This document shows positions 51,230 through 62,220 of a DNA stretch of 64,000 nt, piece after piece; the first letter of the stretch is position 1; the number at the start of each line of letters is the position of its first letter. This DNA comes from Chrysomallon squamiferum (taxonomy: Eukaryota; Mollusca; Gastropoda; Neomphalida; Peltospiridae): NCBI GenBank assembly GCA_012295275.1, contig CM022671.1, forward strand, positions 14,115,178 to 14,179,177, in the 5' to 3' direction. The position numbers were made by a program, and so were the translations under genes. Under the pieces are notes generated by a model. That model ran no database searches, had not been told where the DNA came from, and was given only the letters and a program-made list of their open reading frames with translations.

Positions 51230-52695
51230 TTAAAAAATTAAAAATTAAAAAAAAAAAAAATTAGAAATAACTAAATCTTCAATCATTTAACTGGGTTATA
51301 ATTTTGTTATTTTAGTTTTTATCTTTTATGTATGCTTCCACTGTTATAATTAAAAGGGCTAAGTGCTGAATTCCTTAATTGGGCCGACACAGCTAAATAT
51401 ATATTTCTAAATATCCTACGCATGCCCGATATAACTGCACAATTACTGCTCGTTGTACTGACATACAAACTTTACGAATATAAATTCTAGATGAAATAAT
51501 TTTCCGGATGAATTGTTAAATTACAAAGATTCTTTCGATATACTGACAAAATAAGTAGCACGGTATTTTAATGTCGGAACTGGAAAGTTTCGAGCTTCAA
51601 TTTAAGATTTAAAAATAGCATTACAGCGACATTATAGGAGTTGTTTATCACTGAATTTGCTGGGATATCTTGTCCTACTGCAGTCAAGAAGCAAAGACAC
51701 AGCTTAAAGTCCCTGATTCACATATACAAGACTATTTCAATGCAAGTTAAACCTATACAATAAATACTGGTGACATTAATCAGAATTAATTTTTATCCTT
51801 TTAACAAGAACAAATACGCTCTTTTTACCCCTTTTTCAGGATATTAATACCTTTCTTTCTGTTAGGTTTTATAAAAATATATTGTGAAAGAACCAAATTA
51901 TGAAAATACTTAACAGAATGGTCAAACGTGTCCAGATAAGGGGTTACACACAAAAAAACGACATTACTGACTTTCAAAATTAAATATCTCTTTACTGCGG
52001 GGGGAGGTATTTCAATACCCAGAAAATATTTTTAATATGCCTATTCTTAGAAAAATAGCTTTTTAATATAATATCATAACAATCATTTTCCGCATAAAAA
52101 TAAGAAAAACAATAAACTATTTTACTACTACTAATAATAATAAACAAAATAACAAAAATAACAAACGAAAGAATATTAAGAGTCTCTCTTTGTTCCTTAT
52201 CTAAACAGGAAAATATGGCTTTGTAAAATATCGGAGTGAATAAAACATTTTTTATGATTTTTCTATAAAAACAAATAGCAAAAATAACAAAATTAAAAAC
52301 AACCAAAACACACTAAACATGAATACCAAATAAGTGTTTACAGTTTCGAATAAACGTTGAAAATTAATTAAACTCATTATGAAAATCGATTCGTAAAAAA
52401 GTCTCAAACTCAAAAGCTATTCAAAACGAGAGAGAAATGGTTAAAACGGAAAGGGTCCGATGAAAATATTTTTGTGCCTGAAAACAGACAAGTAACGGCA
52501 TATTGTTATAAAAGGCATAGGAAGAACGATCAGGAATTTCGTCTGTGTGTCTGTTATACATGTTTATGCAGTTGATTTTGCAAGAGTTAGGATCGAATGT
52601 CCGGAATGGGTCCGTTGAACTCTATATTTTTATATGTTTTTATATGTAGGTGCATTTATTTATTTATTTTATTTTATTTTATTTTTTATTTTTTA

Positions 52696-52841
52696 TTTTT
52701 TATTTTTTTGACAGGGCATCCGTGACTTTGTTAGAAGGCAATTTTACTTGACACAGTAGTCCGTTATATTTTTTATTTTTTTGACAGGGCATCCGTGACT
52801 TTGTTAGAAGGCAATTTTACTTGACACAGTAGTCCGTTATA
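52696..52841. repeat. 73-bp tandem duplication
   Basis: Two nearly identical 73-bp copies (52696-52768 and 52769-52841), each with gacagggcatccgtgactt and ending ccgttata. The near identity implies a recent duplication. It is preceded by a T-rich region with repeated TTTTATTTT. Confidence 0.92.
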
Positions 52842-52935
52842 CTGTCGCGGTGAGCCCTTGTCTGCGAGGCCGATCTGGAAGCAACTGGTCCAACTGGCTT
52901 ATTGCCTGCTCGGGTGATGTCAACTTGGACAACTA
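52842..52935. other. GC-richer block of unknown origin
   Basis: It follows the 73-bp duplication directly and contains CTGTCGCGGTGAGCCCTTGT. It is open in several frames on both strands, so none can be chosen. On the minus strand the frame SPEQAISQLDQLLPDRP is followed by a GTATAA donor-like site. It is compatible with a small exon or a transposon fragment. Confidence 0.25.
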
Positions 52936-53288
52936 TTCTTACTGAAATTGTTAATTTCTTTCTTTAAAACATCTAAGCTAGATCCATTAAAAAAATCGGT
53001 GCCTATTAGTTGCACACTATTATCGCCTAAGTAAGTTTTATTTATTTTCACTACAAAATGCAAATTACAGTTCTCTGCAACTAGAAAATAAAATTATTTT
53101 TTTATTTTTGCTGTTGTACGGAAGTTAGTCAACACTTAAGAAGAAAGATCTTAAAATAAAATTTACTTAAAACGAAATTATTACAGAGCAAACACATATA
53201 ACATTTGGAAAGTTGTCTGCGTAAGATAGGATGTGAGAAAGATCCATGGGAATGACTCAACTCAGAGAGAGAATAAAAGATAAACAGA

Positions 53289-53291
<3 letters not shown>

Positions 53292-53347
<56 letters not shown>
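53292..53347. repeat. (GA)28 microsatellite
   Basis: A pure GA tract of about 56 bp. Confidence 0.97.
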
Positions 53348-53351
<4 letters not shown>

Positions 53352-53810
53352 TAATGGAGATGGTTGCCTGCTTTGTTCTCTCTCCTACTTTATTAATGTG
53401 ATTTCTGACATAATTTTATAATACCATTCTGTTCAATATCGCTGTCTTCGAAGACTTTAAAATTTGAAAGTATGACAGGAATGTTTCGATTTATTAAAGC
53501 AAATTGTTCTGAGCGACGGATCTGCGTACATCCGATTTCCGATTACTGCTAATTTATCACGACGTGAAAACGTCAGATTCATCACAAGTAGACACTGCAC
53601 AATTTCCTGTTACTAATATGACCTCTACATTCCAGACAGCATTCTTTAAAATTAAAATAATATTTTTTAAAATTGAAATCTGTAATTTCTAAAAACCTAG
53701 CAATACCTTCTAACTGCTTAACGCTAAAGTGAAGCCAGAGAACATTTCCAGCGAATTTTTAGAACCGTTATGTCAAAGAGTTATCGGTTGGTTAACAGAA
53801 CAATTAGAGA

Positions 53811-54033
53811 CAGTAGCGTGTAGAGGGGGTGGCCGAAGTCGCGGCAATCCCGTACATTCAAATGGGGGTACCCATCCAATCAGAGAAAATAACTTAATAA
53901 ATTTGGTTGAAATGTATTTAAATCGAATAAAGTGTTAATTTTACGTTTCATCTGTGCTTACATATACAAAATATCTTCCTTTCTCATAATACTTCTCAGT
54001 GCTAGGCCTCATACTTGAGTCTGCACGCCACTG
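53811..54033. mobile_element. hAT-like non-autonomous transposon (MITE)
   Basis: The left end reads CAGTAGCGTGTAGA and the right end, reverse-complemented, CAGTGGCGTGCAGA: 12 of 14 positions match. CAGTGGCGTG-type termini are typical of many hAT-superfamily elements. Just inside the left end is a G-rich stretch (agggggtggccg). The flanking 8-mers, attagaga and atcaagta, agree at 5 of 8 positions, compatible with an old 8-bp target-site duplication. It has no transposase frame; at 223 bp it would depend on another element. Confidence 0.55.
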
Positions 54034-54339
54034 ATCAAGTATTTGCTGTTGTTTTTGTTTTTTTCCTTTTCAGTTCCAGCATTAATATGTAATAACCAGA
54101 AGTCATATCTACGCCGAATAAAAAATAAATAAACACTAAGAAAGAATAAAATAAAAAGTGAAAAGCGTGCAAACTCTGTAGTGCAAAGGCATTGATTTTT
54201 TTTTTCTCACATGCATTGTGATGTAAAAAAATATTATATATCTGACATTTTATTTTTGATACAGTTTTGAAACACATATACTTTATTTTATAATGAAAGC
54301 GAATATGTTTATATCTTAGAAACTATTATTGACACTGGG

Positions 54340-54480
54340 AACTATTTGTTTGAAAGAACTGACGTGCGATAAATTGTTCGCTGGAGTTATCGTTCGCGTA
54401 TTAAAGAGCGACTGGAATTGTTCTCTGCTTCGTTTCATTCAATGTGCTATTGTAGTAACATGCAAACTGTTTGACGCGAA
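54340..54480 (+). promoter_or_regulatory. SUDS3 5' UTR / promoter zone
   Basis: A short stretch with clustered CG dinucleotides (gacgtgcgat, ttcgctgg, cgttcgcg, gagcgac, ttgacgcg) immediately before the SUDS3 ATG, against a CG-poor background. No TATA box is evident. An in-frame TGA at 54472-54474 closes the frame upstream of the ATG. Confidence 0.45.
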
Positions 54481-56267
54481 ATGGCAAATTCTGTTTCTCC
54501 TCCCAGGTCCTTTGTGGAAGATGAGACATTTAACGACGAAATAGAGAGTTCGGATTTAGAGGAGGAGCAGGATGGATTTGTGAATGCATCGGATGAAGGT
54601 TTATTACTCATTTAATATTTTGTATTTATTTGTGAGGGGATTTCTCATTTAAGGGAGATAATTAGTATCTGCAACATTTTACATATTTCAGTTATAAAAA
54701 AAGACGATTTTGACTTTGTATCTTATTAATATTGGTGTACACATACAAATATGAGTTATTTATTTGATAATAATATAAATCCTGTATACAGTTTTGGTAA
54801 TTTTACATTTAAATCTAAATTTAGATCCATTTGCTATGTCTAGCTGTTGACTCCCGCTCTTATCTGACATTTCTTAACTGTATGTGTCTAATGACAGGAT
54901 AATGAAATATATGTTTAGCGCATCGTTAAATAAAACATATCATCTTTGGAAAAAGGCCACAATCATGTGACTTTTGATTTATCTTAAGCAAGTTACGCTA
55001 AACTTTTATTATGTTATCCTTTTTTGCTATAGCACTTTTAGCAGTATTATGTATATGATTATCATTATGATTATATCACCAAAACCAATGAAAAATGATT
55101 ATTACGTTGTATGACAGATACTCTACTTCTTAATTCATAATGTAAGTAGAGAAACATTTAATCAACATGGAGAAATTCTTAAGTAAAAAATATTTTAAAT
55201 AAATATATTTTTTAATTAGTTTTATAGATTTATAAGATATTTTCATTAAGATACATTTTAATTTTTTTTTACTGAAATAGATATTATTATTTTATTTAAC
55301 TCATTCTTTGTTAAAATATATATATTAGACACTGAAGATGCTAGTGAAACAGAGGAGAAAAGAGAACCTGTTTCTTCTAATCAACCAAGAACCGAAATAA
55401 AAGAGCAGTGAGTCAATGTACTTTCTTTTTGCATCTTATCTTTTAAAGCTCATATAACTCTTTGCACACACACACACACACACACAGGCACACACAAACA
55501 CAGTCACACACAAACACAGTCAGTCTCTGCATACAGATTTCTATAAAGAGAATCTTTGCTGATGTACGTTTTAGTGTATCTACGATTTACCTCAGATGTC
55601 TCTTTTCCATTGAATTTCTAGATTATTATTATTATTGTGAACAGAATGTATCAAGATAAACTGGCCCATCTGAAGAAACAATTACAAATGCTGCAAAATG
55701 GAGTACTGCCAGAATACATCAAAAGGAATAAGAAAATTGACCAGCAGTATCGAGAACGTCTGCGGATGAATGAAATTTGGCGTGATTTAGAGGTACTTGT
55801 TTTCATATTATTGTTAAATACCTCAGTTAATCATAGCTACCATCTATCAACTATGATATCGCTTTAAAAGTCATTTTAAAAGATATAACACTGCAGTAAT
55901 AAAATTATTCTTATATTAAGTCATTACTTGATAAACTTTTATAATTGCAGTTGGAAATGGTTGAAAGAGATTACATCAAAGAAAAGAAAAGTGCTGCTAA
56001 GGATTTTGAGGTATGGTTTTATTTAACAGTTGACAAAAATTAAACTGTTTTTGAAAAAAAATATTTATTAAAAATATTTGAAATTTGAAAAAAAACAAAA
56101 ACTTTTGTTTTATTATTGCAAACTCTAAATCTGTTTCAATTTCAGGAGAAAAAAATTGACTTGAAAGACAGTTTGATTGCTGAACTGGAAGAAAAGAAAC
56201 GCATAATTGAAAATGAAAGAATGTCAATGGATTTAAATGGAGGTTTAAAAATTAATTTTGACTTTAT

Positions 56268-56304
<37 letters not shown>

Positions 56305-57769
56305 GAGCCACTAACACCCACCACCATTTCCAAAATGTATTAATATAATTATTGAAAAAAGAAAAATACGTATTATTAATACATTTGTATGATGTATAAA
56401 TTTATTTTTGCTAACATTTAGGTGTGCTTGATTTCATGGAGGTGAAACCAATCAATACTCGAAAACTTCGTCGACGTCCCAATGAGCCTTTGCCACTTCC
56501 AGAGAAACGGCGTAAACCCTCTCCAGATATCCTCTATATCCCACATTACAAACACTGGGATATTTCTTTTCATTACATTAACTATCATCTAGTTGCTTTC
56601 TGCTTAACAAATCACCTAGCAGTATATGAATCAACTACTGAAAAAGCAGTCATTTGTTGCAATCATTTTTAATTAATATTAATAATATTTTTTTGTTAAC
56701 ATGGGTAATTTTAAATGTTGTATTTTTTCTGTCAGTATTACACTTTTCATCTACTTTTAAATTGTTTAATTTATATCTCTTTTTTTTTCATGCTTATATA
56801 TGCATAATATAGTTTTTCATCTTTCATCATCATTCTTTATATATAAAACATGATTAAAATAAAATTATTTAATTACCTTATCATGATTGAATTAAAGGTG
56901 GTTATTAAATTTAAAAAAAAAAAGAAAAACCCATTTTTGATATATTTGTTTTATTTATAAACCACTGAGGGTTTTTTTTAATTCTAATTAACAAGGAAAA
57001 CTACTGACAATATCTCAATATTTTATTGTTTAAATCCTTAACTGTAAGAACCTCAGATAAATTTTGTTCTGATGAAAATGAGATTAATGAAGATCTGCGA
57101 ATCATTAACAAAGTAAGTGGCAGACCATTTCAGAAGAAGGTGACTCCACCCCCAGCCACCATTGATTGTGTTTCAGATGTCAAGATAGAGGATGGAAAAC
57201 TGTTTTATGACAAGCGATGGTAAGCATTTTGCAGAAGATAAATGTTTTAGATTTAAAAAAGTAAAATGATGTATATGTATTAGCTTTCTAAAATTACAGC
57301 GATAACCAAATGTATTTAAACAGCAATTTCCTAGTGTTGTAGTAATTTAGTATGGTTTCATGGTTTCTAATAATAAAAATATTCTTTGGTAGTAATAGCA
57401 ATCTAAAGTTATTTTGCATTATTTTAAATAATTAAAGCAGATACTATATTAAAAAGTTGTGATTTTTTTCTTTTAAACTATTAGTATAAATATGGAACAA
57501 TGAAGCAGTATTAATTCCAGATATTTGTAAAAGAAAAATGAGAAATTGTTGAATTTAGGTTTCACAGAAATCAGCCCATCCATGTTGAGTCAAAAGAAGG
57601 AGGAAAGATCAGTGGAGTTATTACTGGAGTTGGGTCTCAAGAGGTAGGTCACATTCACACATACTTTGTTAAAACATTCAGTACATGATTCTGTGTGCAT
57701 AATATAGCTTTTCATCATGTCTCTATATGGTTATAAACATATTGAAAAAAAAAGATACTGTTGGTTTTA

Positions 57770-57825
<56 letters not shown>

Positions 57826-58985
57826 TATATATATATTTTATACATAAAGTGGAAACTGGCAAAACCGGATCATCACAGTACTTTAAAAATTGTTCGGTTT
57901 GAACAGAATCTGGTCTTTAGAAGATTCTCTTTTGTCATAAATTTGGAAACTCAGATTATATTAGTTATTTCCCATGTGAGTTGATTCACCTTGCATTTCA
58001 TTTTCCAACAAACGCATTCTTTTCATATTAAGAATACTATTTATTCTGTTTCTTTAAAATATCTGATACTGTCAAAGTGCCGACTCCAGTTCCAGTTTAA
58101 TTTGGGTACAGATTTGGAATCTGGTAATAAATTAATTTTGGATTTCGATGAAACTTCAATTCACCGACATTTTGCTTTCACTTGACTAGACATTTTACAG
58201 GTATTGATGTTTGTTTTACATCTGCACTTGTTTATAGGTATCTATAAAATAAATGATTAAAATATGTGCATTGTTAATCTTTACAGTTGATTTATTTGTA
58301 AACTGTGAATAAAATGGACAATGGGTAAAGGGCTATGTCACTTTTAATATGTTTGTTGGCACATCCATAAAGTCATGCTGTTTCTGGTCAGGTAGCCAGC
58401 TGAGCTTACCTGGATTACAATTATTAAGCAATAAAAAAAGCCTTTGGGGATGAAAACCAGTCCGGTATCCGTAATATATAGGATTCCATTTATTAAGAGT
58501 TTTAATATACACAATGTATACACATAAATTTGGGACTAAAAAAAAACATGGCCGTTGTAGACAGTAATCTGGGATAATCAGGAACAGGTTTTGCCACTTT
58601 CCACTCTGTGTGTGTATATATATATTGAAATAAAGATTTTCTTTGTTAGCATTCATTTTATGATAAAGATTATTGCTGATAAAGATTATTGCTAAATATT
58701 TGTCTATTCTATTTATTAAAAAAAAACATAGTTTATTTTCAGTAAAAACATTTATTTTATGATTTAAGTGATCTACAAATAAGAAGCATTCCATGGCAAA
58801 TAAAACTATTTTAAATTTTTTCCTTCTTACAGTTCTATGAGTTTCCAGTTATTATTATGTCAATATTTAAGTTTTGTGTTTTCTTCCAGATTTGGGTTAG
58901 GAAAACTATGGACAACACCAAGTTGAGAATATATCTGTCACAACTTCAGAAGGGAAAATATATTTTGCGAAGGAGATCAACATAA
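54481..58985 (+). CDS. SUDS3: SUDS3, Sin3-HDAC corepressor subunit
   Basis: SDS3 orthologue: a nuclear core subunit of the Sin3L/Rpd3L histone deacetylase complex that helps dimerise it and supports HDAC activity. The exons are 54481-54598, 55329-55407, 55645-55792, 55951-56010, 56146-56242, 56422-56526, 57057-57219, 57559-57643 and 58890-58985. All join in frame to give 316 aa (human is 328). Landmarks shared with human are DTEDASET (40-47), QMYQDKLA (66-73), the long charged coiled coil at 67-165 including DYIKEKK and [16 protein letters not shown] followed by RKLRRRPN (about 173-187), [22 protein letters not shown] and YDKRW, and the C-terminal IWVRKT...[18 protein letters not shown], corresponding to the Tudor-like C-terminal domain. 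The start is the first ATG after an in-frame TGA at 54472. All introns are GT-AG except that between exons 6 and 7, which fits a U12-type AT-AG intron (separate entry). Confidence 0.95.
55465..55486. repeat. (CA)11 microsatellite
   Basis: In SUDS3 intron 2, followed by degenerate CA repeats to about 55520. Confidence 0.93.
56269..56300. repeat. (CA)16 microsatellite
   Basis: In SUDS3 intron 5, starting 26 bp after the donor of exon 5. Confidence 0.95.
56527..57056 (+). other. Candidate U12-type AT-AG intron in SUDS3
   Basis: 530-bp intron. The 5' end is ATATCCTC (56527-56534), matching the U12 donor ATATCCTT at 7 of 8 positions. Upstream of the 3' end is TCCTTAAC (57035-57042), matching the U12 branch-site core (TTCCTTAAC) apart from its first base, with the presumed branch A 15 nt before the terminal AG (57055-57056). 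With these borders exon 6 ends in KRRKPSP and exon 7 starts DKFCSDENE, in frame and matching the human KRRKPAP...TDEQ layout. A competing GT-AG donor (GTAAAC at 56512) also stays in frame but deletes the conserved RKPSP. Confidence 0.7.
57772..57837. repeat. (TA)n microsatellite
   Basis: About 33 TA units with one interruption, in SUDS3 intron 8. Confidence 0.95.
57838..58889 (+). other. SUDS3 intron 8, distal part
   Basis: It contains two blocks less AT-biased than their surroundings (about 57850-58200 and 58325-58620). The second is open for 153 codons on the minus strand and also partly open on the plus strand. Neither reading has a motif I recognise, so these may be interspersed-repeat fragments. 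A 17-bp direct repeat (tgataaagattattgct) occurs twice at about 58660-58693. Confidence 0.5.
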
Positions 58986-59753
58986 GGCTTTTGATGACAG
59001 AACTTTTAGCTAGTGAAAATTAAAAACAAATTCTGCAAAAGAATTTATACATTCATTATGGATGTGTACAGAGACATTTTATTTGACTGGAAATGATTTC
59101 TTAAGTCATAATGAAATTTACTGGCTGAATATTCTCTGTCACTGAAATGTATGTACATATATTTTTTTAAGACATTATATTTTATAATTTTTTTTTTTTA
59201 TTCCTTGTTTAATATAGTTATATGTTTTTGTATGCTGTTAAAATGTAATGTAATTAAATTATTGTTTTGTTGAGTTTCTTTTCTTCTTTTTTATCCTAGA
59301 GAACAAAGTACATGAACAAGGATATGGATTTAATTAAATCACAACCAAATTGTTTGATGTGTTATTCCCTTTAGAAAAAATTTAGATATAATTAGAAATT
59401 TACCTCAGAATGGATTAACTATTAAGTTCACATTACCTTTTTTTGTGAACTGCTTGATCATCACTATCCATTTTATCTGTGAATATTCATTTCTTTCTTC
59501 AAGTAACATTAGAACATTATTATTCAGCAAAGTTAACAGTTTGATTGAATTAGTATGTTACTTATTAATTTTTAATATTTTATTTTTTGTATCAAAGATA
59601 AAACTACATTCAGTTCATTAATTACATACTTCAATTAACAATGTGGTTTATGTTTTTCTGGGCACCATGTTTTAGGAAAGTACATATCATTCTGGAAGAT
59701 CTGCTGAACTGTTCTTGGCTTCAGTTGTATATGTTAATAATCTGTTTGTAAAA
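58986..59753 (+). other. SUDS3 3' UTR and flank
   Basis: No coding signal. ATTAAA-type hexamers occur near 59253 and 59335 and could serve as polyadenylation signals; no AATAAA is evident before about 60587. Confidence 0.6.
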
Positions 59754-60453
59754 TTTTAGTTCAGTGGTTTGATTCTGCTGTAGGATGTAAGATCATTTCA
59801 TATAATGTTAACATTTTGTCAGTTTTCAGTTCAGTGGTTAGATTACTGCTGTAGGATCAGATTTTCAGTTCAGTGGTTAGATTACTGCTGTAGGATGTAA
59901 GATCATTTCATATATGGTAACATTTTGTCAGTTTTTAGTTCAGTGGTTAGATTACTGCCATAGGATACAAGATCATTTCATATATGGTAACATTTTGTCA
60001 GTTTTTAGTTCAGTGGTTAGATTACTGCTGTAGGATGTAAGATCATTGTCATATCTGGTAACATTTTGTCAGTTTTTAATTCAGTGGTTTGATTACTGCC
60101 ACAAGATACAAGATCATTGTCATATATGGTAACATTTTGTCAGTTTTTAGTTCAGTGGTTAGATTACTGCTGTAGGATGTAAGATCATTTCGTATATGGT
60201 AACATTTTGTCAGTTTTTAGTTCAGTGGTTAGATTACTGCTGTAGGATGTAAGATCATTTCATATATGGTAACATTTTGTCAGTTTTTAGTTCAGTGGTT
60301 AGATTACTGCTGTAGGATGTAAGATCATTGTCATATCTGGTAACATTTTGTCAGTTTTTAATTCAGTGGTTTGATTACTGCCATGAGATGTAAGATCATT
60401 TCATATATGGTAACATTTTGTCAGTTTTTAATTTAGTAGTTAATATTACTGTT
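59754..60453. repeat. 70/71-bp minisatellite, about 10 units
   Basis: Each unit contains ttcagtggttagattactg, ctgtaggatgtaagatcat, ttcatatatggtaacattt and tgtcagttttt. Unit anchors (cagtggtt) fall at about 59762, 59831, 59870 (a shortened unit), 59940, 60010, 60081, 60152, 60222, 60292 and 60363, with a diverged last unit near 60432. Variant units with gatcattgtcatatctgg followed by aattcagtggtttgatt recur about 282 bp apart (near 60046 and 60328), i.e. every fourth unit. Confidence 0.92.
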
Positions 60454-60896
60454 TCACAGTTCAGTATTATACAATTTGTACTGCACATCAAATGTTTATA
60501 TATTTGATAATTCTCTCTATGGAGATGGTTCATTGTTCTCACTGATTACAGGTTCACATAATCAATGAAAGTATAAATTATTATTTTAATAAATAAATAA
60601 AATGAAAGAAATATTTAAAATAAAAAATGTTCACTTAATGATTTTTGAGTTTAATGGTGCAAGGGCAGATTACTGGTGATTTCCCAATAGCAAGTACCTC
60701 CTCTCCAAATATATATATATATATATTTTTTTAAAATTTGTGCATGGATTTTTTGTTTGATTTTTTAAATTGAAAATTCTGAAATGATACCAATAATTGG
60801 ATAAAATAACTGATATCTGCACAATATCAGCAGATGTTGTTAAACTAATAAATGGTATCCATTTTAAGAGAAAAAACAACAACACTCCCCATTTTT

Positions 60897-60940
<44 letters not shown>

Positions 60941-61080
60941 GATTTGCTATTATGGACACCTAATGGAGTCTTGGTGTGCAGATATTAAAGGGTTAATAAT
61001 TGCAGACTTATATTCATCCGCACTGGAGCAAGGCGCCCTATCTTTTTAAAACAAATAAAAAACGATTAAGGTTTTATGCC
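60454..61080. other. Intergenic
   Basis: AT-rich, with AATAAA-containing runs near 60587 and a (CA)19 tract at 60901-60938. No gene seen. Confidence 0.7.
60901..60938. repeat. (CA)19 microsatellite
   Basis: A perfect CA tract. Confidence 0.95.
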
Positions 61081-61507
61081 CTAATTACGTTAACAATAAC
61101 ATTACGCTAATTAAAGCGAACGTAACGTTCGTGTTACAGTGCGTATCGTAATCGGTGCTATCCAGTTCTGACCTACTTCTCTGCGCACTCACACAAAGGT
61201 GTGACCAGAGGGTCAAACATAAACAAAGGTTAGTTCACTATTGCTGTCTTGTTTTCCTATGCTCCAAAATTCGAGGATGCTTAACTGTTACCAGAGTTAG
61301 GTTATAAAGCATTCAGGCAGCTAGCTAACAAAGCAGTGTGACATTTTTTTAAGCACAAATGTTGTCAGTGATTTAATAACGTCTGCCTTCAGTTTCCACA
61401 AATACACTGATACGGTCGGCCATGGTGCGGTTGACCCAACAGCGGTAGTAACACTAACAGCCATAAAGTGTGCCAGAAGAAAAACGGAAAAGAAAGAAAG
61501 AAAGAAA
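61081..61507 (+). promoter_or_regulatory. Promoter-like CG-bearing segment
   Basis: CG dinucleotides are clustered here, in contrast to the flanks. It contains the inverted repeat CGAACG-TAA-CGTTCG (61117-61131) and acgttaac/cattacgc motifs. It lies directly upstream of a strong donor-type site (T|GTAAGT at 61530) that would end a first exon, so I infer a 5' region of a rightward gene. Confidence 0.35.
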
Positions 61508-62187
61508 ATGATCTGTTTCGGTGATTTATGTAAGTACACAGATGCACTGCTGATTCTCTGTGCATTCTTTATGCACACCACTGTTTCAATTATTACCTTT
61601 TTCTTTTATCGCCAGAATCGTCTAGGCTAAAACACTGCTGGAGTGTAATGTTGGTTTTACAGATTCCGTTATAAATGATAATGATTGATACCACAACATC
61701 AGATTTTGTCAGTACGTGTGCATCAGTTTTGGTTTTCGTCGTTAATTCACGTTGTATTTAATACTTCAGTATTGTTCATGTATTTCATTATTGGAAATGG
61801 AAAAACAGTATTACTAATCGTAATAGTATCAATATGTATCATTTATGTGCAGCATTAAACTGTACACAGGCTGTTCACGCAGATTACGGAAACGTACAGC
61901 TTGCTGTAAGTTTATCATGAATTTGTGTTAAAAACACTGACTTTATTCATTGCGGTTGTAAAATGAATGCTGAAAGAAGATTATGTTTTGCAATATCAGA
62001 ATGATGAGATAAGACATTTAAAATTTTGTATGGGTCTACTCAGGATATCTTTTATATTAAATATATGTAAACAGGATAAAAAGTTATAAAATGTAATAGT
62101 ATAAATAATCTCTAAATGAACAAAATTATTATTTTTAATAATACTGCTCTTTCTTAATAGTTATAAAATTATTATTATTGTTATTGT

Positions 62188-62220
<33 letters not shown>

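Noticed and set aside
56422-56672. Reading SUDS3 exon 6 through to the TAA at 56670
   Set aside because: The continuation after KRRKPSP has no similarity to SDS3, while a downstream exon carrying EDLRIINK and KIEDGKL clearly continues the protein, so the extra residues are intron.
61321-61581. 86-codon minus-strand open frame
   Set aside because: Antisense to the promoter-like segment and the first candidate exon of a rightward gene; no motif and no splice support.
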